From NCBI GenBank assembly GCA_013306675.1, contig JABLUY010000179.1, positions 16,380 through 80,379 on the forward strand: a stretch of 64,000 nt of DNA. Direction: 5' to 3'. The translations under genes and the position numbers were made by a program. Origin of the DNA: Thraustochytrium sp. TN22 (Eukaryota > Sar > Bigyra > Thraustochytrida > Thraustochytriidae). The notes beneath the pieces were generated by a model. It was not told the DNA's origin and did not search any database. It was given only the letters and a program-made list of their open reading frames with translations. Positions 59,093 through 64,000 of this stretch are shown here, in pieces. Numbering within the stretch: position 1 is the stretch's first letter; every line of letters starts with the position of its first letter.

Positions 59093-60502
59093 TCAGGAAG
59101 CCGCTGCAAAGAGGCGCGCAGCGGACGGGCCGATGCGCAGGAGCGCTACGCAGCGCTCGACGGTCTCGAGCGCGGTCACGTCGCCAGCGAGCGCCAGACG
59201 CTTCTGCTCCGTGAGAAGCACGTCGAGGCAAGTCTGTCCGGCGCTGTTGCGGCCGCTCACGGCGTCCGGCATCGAGAAGCTGCGCGCCGTCTCGAGGAAG
59301 GAGCGGAGAACCAACGCATCCGCGGCGCGTGCGACGAGATGCAGTGGCGTATCGCCTCGGCAGTCCTGCATGGCGAGCGCCGCAGGCTCTAGGCTCGCGA
59401 GCAGGTCGCACAGGTGCTGCGCGTGACGACGAGCACGCGTCTCTTGCGCCGTGCCCCCGAGTGCCGCGGCAACGATGTGCAGGCCGGTGCGCCCGCGCGC
59501 GTCGACCGCGCGCAGGCGCGACCCCTCGCCCAGAAAGGCGTCAAGGCGCCGCCCGGGGCTGTCGACGCCGAGGACAATCTGCACTAGGACAGGCTGCAGC
59601 GAGGCGCATGCGAGGTGCACGGGCAGCTCAAAGTCGCGGTCAGCGCCCCCAGCGGCGCCGCCCTTGATCAGACCGCCAAAGCTGCATTCCTGCACGCTGT
59701 CCGGGTGCACCTCGAGCAGACGGCGCAGCGCGATCTGCGCCAGGTCAGTCTCCGCCTCGAGATCGGCCCTGCTCGCAAGCGCGGCCAAGGCCCCGCTCGC
59801 GCGCAAGAGGGCATGCAAGGGCAGCTCGTCCTGCGCTGAGCGCGCTCGCACCACGGCGGGCGCCAGCTCAACGACGAGCTCGAAGATGCGGCGCGCCACG
59901 AGACACGTCTCCTCAACCTCGGTGCTGTCGGTGTTCGTGCTCCCTACCGAGAGGCGGCGCTCGTCCGCCTCCTTGACCTCCACCTGGCGCACGGAGGCCT
60001 GCGGGGCCGTCCAGCCCGGCAGCAGGCGCACGACCTCGTGCAAGAGGTAGGTTCCACGAGTCTGCGTCACGCAGACGGTGGCCAGGTCGCTTCGCGGCAG
60101 GCTCTCCATGGTGTCCAGCAGCGTGCGGCCGAGGCCGTCGGCAGCGAGCTGCCGCCACACCGCGGTACCGGCCGCGGCCTCGCGGACCGCGCGCCGCAGC
60201 GCATAGAACCAGGTCTTGCCCGTCCGAGCGCTCTCCGTGGCCAAGTGCACCGCCGGGAGGTTGGCGTGCATCCCGAGCCGCAGCACGTAGACCTTGCCGC
60301 CGCGCGCGCCGTCCTTCTCCTTGAGACTCACGTCCGAGAAGAGCGCCAGCGCCAGCCCGCGGCTAAAGGCCTCCGCATCCTCGCGGGCCAGCGCTTCCAC
60401 CAGGAGCTCCTGCTCGTCCGTCAGCGCCACGCGGCACTCTTTGAGGTGGTTTTTGCCGCGCCTCTCCTGCACAAAGAGCGTCCCGCTCTTGACCTCGCGC
60501 AT
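59093..60502 (-). CDS. PH-like domain plus ankyrin-repeat protein
   Basis: The 469-aa protein starts MREVKSGTLFVQERRGKNHL, then LKECRVALTDEQ. It ends its first unit with TGKTWFYALRRAVREAA (near 105), the pattern of a PH domain (strands followed by a helix with a conserved Trp). From about 115 onward, ankyrin-like repeats appear: GRTLLDTMESLPRSDLATVC, DELPLHALLRASGALAAL, FELPVHLACASLQPVLVQIV, GRTGLHIVAAALGG and GDTPLHLVARAADALVLRSF. The consensus G.TPLH.A..... is clear in at least four. Such proteins bind phosphoinositides and protein partners at membranes; the specific role is unknown. The ATG at 60502 precedes the PH-like unit directly, and the longer frame upstream opens without an ATG that suits it. 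Confidence 0.8.
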   Translation of the reverse strand: MREVKSGTLFVQERRGKNHLKECRVALTDEQELLVEALAREDAEAFSRGLALALFSDVSLKEKDGARGGKVYVLRLGMHANLPAVHLATESARTGKTWFYALRRAVREAAAGTAVWRQLAADGLGRTLLDTMESLPRSDLATVCVTQTRGTYLLHEVVRLLPGWTAPQASVRQVEVKEADERRLSVGSTNTDSTEVEETCLVARRIFELVVELAPAVVRARSAQDELPLHALLRASGALAALASRADLEAETDLAQIALRRLLEVHPDSVQECSFGGLIKGGAAGGADRDFELPVHLACASLQPVLVQIVLGVDSPGRRLDAFLGEGSRLRAVDARGRTGLHIVAAALGGTAQETRARRHAQHLCDLLASLEPAALAMQDCRGDTPLHLVARAADALVLRSFLETARSFSMPDAVSGRNSAGQTCLDVLLTEQKRLALAGDVTALETVERCVALLRIGPSAARLFAAAS

Positions 60503-61909
60503 GGCCGCCGCCCTGGCCGCCGCGCCGCGTCCATTGGGATCTGCCGCCGACCGAGGCGCAAGCCAACACCAGCGCAAGACTCTCACCGACCTCGCGTCTC
60601 CCGCAGCCAGCCAGCTCGCGACGAGATCGTCAATTCGTCCCTGTCGGTCTCTTATTACGGTCAGCGACTCAGCGCCGCGTCTACTGCCGTGCCGCGTTGC
60701 CGTGTCCGGGTTCTCTGCCTGCTGGCTGCAGGATGCCGACTCTTCTGATCAGGTAGCAAACTGTGAGTTAGTAACTTACAGGCCGCAGGCGAGCCTCTGC
60801 GGTTTTGATCTTCAGTCCGAGTCTGGACAGTTACAGTCGGACGCGCCGTCCATCGTGCTCTGTTCGTACCCGGGGTCCGTCCTGCCTGCACTGGCGCTGC
60901 GCCTGCGCCTGCGCCTGCGCCTGCGATGACGAAGAGCGCGCAGCCAGCCCAAACTCTGCTCCGCCCATGCTCGCTTGCGCACGAGTCCCGCGCGCGACCG
61001 CAGCCTCTTGGCCGCCAGGGCAGCACTGTTGCTGACTTGCAGCAGCGCCGGCCCCGTGCTGCGCGCTGGAGCAGGCTCGGGCCGTGGCGGCGGCGCCGTG
61101 GTTCAGGTCGGAGCGCTTCCGATGCTCAGCGCCGCTGCCGCCGACTGCTGGCCCCAGGCAGGCGGCCCGTGGCCCCGCGACCCGGCGCGCCGCTGCCTTG
61201 CAGCTGGCAGGCCCGGCGGCCGGCGTCCGCCGACGGCCCGCCCGCCGCTCGCGACGTGCGCGGTCGGCCTAGCGATCTGTTGCGCTTTCGGTGTTGACAA
61301 GAGGCGCTCATCGAGGTTCCCTGTCGTTCTCGCGAGGGCGGGGAAAAAGTCGCCAGCAGGGCCGCTGCCTTTATCGTCGCGGCATCGTGGCACGGATGGC
61401 AGCGCGGTTCGTTTCGAGGCGAGCTGGACCTGGACGATCGGCCACGCCGCCACTGATGACTCGCCGGCCTTGAGCTTCCGAGGTTGGCAGAGTCCTGAAA
61501 CGGCGAGCGTGCGCTCAAGTTGAAGCAGGAGCAGAAACAGGTGTCCTGTCTTGATGGGTCAGAATTAGGCGACAGACTGGTTGTGGAGCAGGCACAGGGA
61601 GGCTCGGCTGCGGCTCTTCAGCTACGCGCTGCACGGGCTGCTCATGGTGATGTCGGCCGCGACGCGGCTGCAGTCCTCACGTGTGAAGGCTTTTAGCGGA
61701 AGACTCACAGATGTAACCCAAATCCCAGCGTGGCATGCCTTGGGGCCTGGGCGCGAGCAACCTCGCGGCCTCGCCTGCGGTCGCGCCGTCCTGCCACCAC
61801 CAGCGTCGCCCGTTTGAGCGTGTGCGTGTGCTCTGACTGAGGTCACGGTGAGTCCTCGTCGCAGTCACAACTGCCTGCGCAATTCCTGATCAGCGCAGCG
61901 CGAGGGAGT
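60503..61909. promoter_or_regulatory. 1.4-kb divergent intergenic region
   Basis: This lies between the PH-ankyrin gene (-) and the multipass membrane protein gene (+). It contains (GCGCCT)n at about 60896-60925 and otherwise only unconserved short frames. Confidence 0.5.
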
Positions 61910-63325
61910 ATGCGAGCCGCGGAGGCAGCCGCGCGGCGACACGTGCTGGGCGTGGGGCTGTACTCGCCGCTGGTGGCGGCCGACGCAGTGCCGCCGGCTC
62001 GGTACCCGCCGGCGCCGAGCGGCCGCAAGGAGGCGCTGGCGCTGGTGCTGCATGGCGCGGCCACGGCATCGGGGCTGGCGCTCGGCGAGCTGGTCGCGCG
62101 CGCGAGCGGCGAGCAAGAGGGAGCGCCGGACCTGGTGACGCTACTGTGCATGGTCACCGGCACGTTCGCGACCGTCTCGTGGGCATATCTTGGCCGCGAC
62201 GACCCGCTCGGCTCGAGGTACGGCTCGCGCCGCGAGTACGTGAAGCTGCTGGCCGCTGTCGCATGCGTGCTTTGGCCCGGCGTGCTACATCACACGTTTC
62301 GGCGCGAGCGAGCGTGGCCGTACGCGCTGGGGCTCTTCACGGGCGGCCACTTCGTCTTCATGGACAACGTGACGCTCTTTCAGACGTTCGGATCCAAGGT
62401 GGTTCAGGGCCCAGCCGGCTGGCGGCTCATGAGCACCGTCGAGGCCGCGCTTGGGCTCGGCATCGCGGGTGCGGTCCTCTTCGTGGCCGTGCAGCACGTG
62501 TCGCTCTTCGCTCAGGACGCGGCGGCGCGCGCGGCGGCCGCACAGATATACGGCGCAGTGGTCCTCGGCTTGCTCGTGGCGCGCTGGCGCTGGCGCGGCC
62601 AGCGCTGCTTCCACGCGCACCACTACTTTAACTTTGGCATGCTGCTGCCGCTGACACCGTTCCCGCACAATGCGTCTCTCGCGCTTCAATCCTTCGCGCT
62701 CGGAAGCGTGATCGAAGGCATCGCTTGCTGGGGCATGGACCCCATTTTCCATGACCCTTTCGCGGCCGACACCTGCTTCGCCACGCAATTTTGGACGTCT
62801 TTGCTCCTCCTCCTGGACGCCGAGCCTCGTGTGTGGGCGCACGAGGTCGCTGTGCTTCACCGCCTCCTCGCTGCCCTGGCACGCGTTCCAGCGGACCGCC
62901 TCGCCAGCCTCGAGCTCGACTTTCTCCATGCCGATCTGCAACTGCTCGCGGATGCTGCGCGTCGCGACACCTCCGGCGCCGCGAAAGCGCTGCCGCAGGA
63001 TCTCGACCACTGGTGCGACGACCTAGCGCGCCAGGTCGTCGACGACGACGACGAAGAGGTCATTCTAGCCCTGCTCGACGTCCTCGTCCGTGGTCTCCTT
63101 GCCGGCGCACAACCCCTGGCTAGCGCCGCTCGCAGCGCCCGCGGCCTTTCCCCCGCGCTCTTCTCCGCCGCAACCCAGGTATCTGCTCATCTCCCTCGCC
63201 TGCGCGCCGTCCTCGACGCCTCTCTGCGACCCGCCACGCCGACCCACGCCGACCCTGCCATCGCCGCTCGCGAGGCCTCGCTCCTCTCGCTCCTCACCGC
63301 CTCCGCGTCCCAGCCAGGCCCTTGA
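61910..63325 (+). CDS. Multipass membrane protein of unknown function
   Basis: I cannot place this 471-aa protein. It has about five to seven hydrophobic segments in residues 45-290: ALALVLHGAATASGLALGEL, LVTLLCMVTGTFATVSWAYL, LLAAVACVLWPGVLHH, PYALGLFTGGHFVFM and LGLGIAGAVLFVAVQHV, followed by YGAVVLGLLVARW. A His-rich conserved-looking loop follows (FHAHHYFNFGMLLPLTPFPH), then SVIEGIACWGMDPIF. HxHHY...G together with an acidic E-G-I motif could be a metal or heme site, but that is conjecture. The last 180 residues are soluble and helical with an acidic patch (VVDDDDEEVILAL). The start is the ATG at 61910 in frame, with normal coding composition throughout. Confidence 0.75.
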   Translation: MRAAEAAARRHVLGVGLYSPLVAADAVPPARYPPAPSGRKEALALVLHGAATASGLALGELVARASGEQEGAPDLVTLLCMVTGTFATVSWAYLGRDDPLGSRYGSRREYVKLLAAVACVLWPGVLHHTFRRERAWPYALGLFTGGHFVFMDNVTLFQTFGSKVVQGPAGWRLMSTVEAALGLGIAGAVLFVAVQHVSLFAQDAAARAAAAQIYGAVVLGLLVARWRWRGQRCFHAHHYFNFGMLLPLTPFPHNASLALQSFALGSVIEGIACWGMDPIFHDPFAADTCFATQFWTSLLLLLDAEPRVWAHEVAVLHRLLAALARVPADRLASLELDFLHADLQLLADAARRDTSGAAKALPQDLDHWCDDLARQVVDDDDEEVILALLDVLVRGLLAGAQPLASAARSARGLSPALFSAATQVSAHLPRLRAVLDASLRPATPTHADPAIAAREASLLSLLTASASQPGP

Positions 63326-63599
63326 CCACCACCCTGTACCCTTCTCCACAAGCTTAGGCGAGCTAGCTAGGCCCTTGCTCGTCCGAGTCCCAAGTACAGC
63401 CCAGTCCCAGCCGACCTGCTCTTGCCTTGCCTCGCAACCCCTTGCCCAGCACCCAGTGCGTGCGCCCTCGCTAGCCTCCTCCGCGTCGACCTCCGCTGAG
63501 CTGAGAGCGTGCCATGCGTTCCTCTCTGCAGTGCCCGCGCCGGATCACCTTGCTGTATGCTGTTGTAGGTCTAGCTAGTTTGCTCGCATCGCAAGTCCT
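63326..63599. other. 3' flank before the satellite
   Basis: GC-rich, pyrimidine-rich DNA with GAGCTAGCTAGG near 63360. Nothing else is recognised. Confidence 0.5.
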
Positions 63600-64000
63600 C
63601 GTCTCGATGCGATGCATGCGTTGCGCGCGATGATGCACCGCACGGCTCGCGGGCCCAACCGGCGCACGAAGGGCCGCTCGCCGACGACTCGACAACGAGG
63701 CCGGCCGCAACGTCCCCGTCGAGCCGGACCTTGAGCGCGTGCAGACCCCTGATTTGATCGCCGTCTCGATGCGATGCACGCGCGTTGCGCGCGATGATGC
63801 ACCGCACGGCTCGCGGGCCCAACCGGCGCACGAAGGGCCGCTCGCCGACGACTCGACGACGAGGCCGGCCGCAACGTCCCCGTCGAGCCCGGACCTTGAG
63901 CGCGTGCAGACCCTGATTTGATCGCCGTCTCGATGCGATGCACGCGCGTTGCGCGCGATGATGCACCGCACGGCTCGCGGGCCCAACCGGCGCACGAAGG
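63600..64000. repeat. Start of a ~163-bp tandem satellite (runs off the window)
   Basis: Unit starts at GTCTCGATGCGATGCA are at 63601, 63763 and 63927, giving periods of 162 and 164 bp. Units share GCGCGATGATGCACCGCACG, GGCCCAACCGGCGCACGAAG and CGTCCCCGTCGAGCC with few differences. The array is cut by the right edge. Confidence 0.93.

Noticed and set aside
63471-63995. Minus-strand frames of 120-174 residues in the satellite
   Set aside because: They simply translate the 163-bp repeat; unit lengths of 162 and 164 bp shift the frame between units.

Overview
The window is nuclear DNA from a unicellular eukaryote with a GC-rich genome and few introns. Nearly every recognisable gene is one uninterrupted reading frame that starts at an ATG, often in a GCC-ATG-G-like context. 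The products are eukaryotic: SRP14, cytosolic AsnRS, a CBP/p300-type acetyltransferase, an SART3-like factor, an ARL13-like GTPase and a four-domain cation channel. Intron-poor genes, a hybrid histidine kinase and a four-domain channel together fit a heterotrophic stramenopile such as a thraustochytrid, but this taxonomic guess is low-confidence inference. The ARL13-like GTPase hints at a ciliated stage.

Layout, left to right: the 3' part of a MULE-type transposase, cut by the window edge (1-1723); dihydropteridine reductase (-); an SLC35F-like transporter (+) convergent with an Ala-rich unknown (-); an ARL13-like GTPase fused to two Tudor-like domains (+); a GRK/AGC kinase (-) divergent from a hybrid histidine kinase (+) across about 200 bp; a Golgi-type sulfotransferase-like protein (+); a NIPA-type Mg2+ transporter (-); a CBP/p300-type HAT (-) divergent from two tandem MFS transporters (+,+); a 2.9-kb gene-free stretch with hairpin-bearing direct repeats and hexanucleotide arrays; a four-domain EEEE channel (+) interrupted near its 3' end by a 2.3-kb piggyBac-related element; an unknown charged protein (-); a secreted EEP-fold phosphoesterase (+); AsnRS (-); SRP14 (-); a TIR-like/degenerate STAND/WD40 protein (-); a coiled-coil protein (+); an SART3-like factor (-); a PH-ankyrin protein (-); a multipass membrane protein (+); and the start of a ~163-bp satellite that runs off the right edge.

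The strongest observation is the insertion. The channel frame ends in transposon-derived residues at 37786. The missing C-terminus, including an IQ motif, resumes at about 40066, just past a short inverted repeat and a 4-6 bp target duplication. The element encodes a frameshifted protein with a YqaJ-like PD-(D/E)XK nuclease region, a piggyBac-like GGVD motif and a Cys/His-rich end. Other points of note are the ARL13-Tudor fusion, the STAND protein with both Walker motifs lost, patchy identity between the tandem MFS genes, and a stray copy of part of the EEP gene.

The genes are unrelated housekeeping, signalling and transport genes with no operon logic. Organisation shows mainly as short divergent promoters and very close convergent 3' ends (about 30 bp in two cases). 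Gene-free stretches are rich in short tandem repeats. No tRNA, rRNA or CRISPR array was found by eye.
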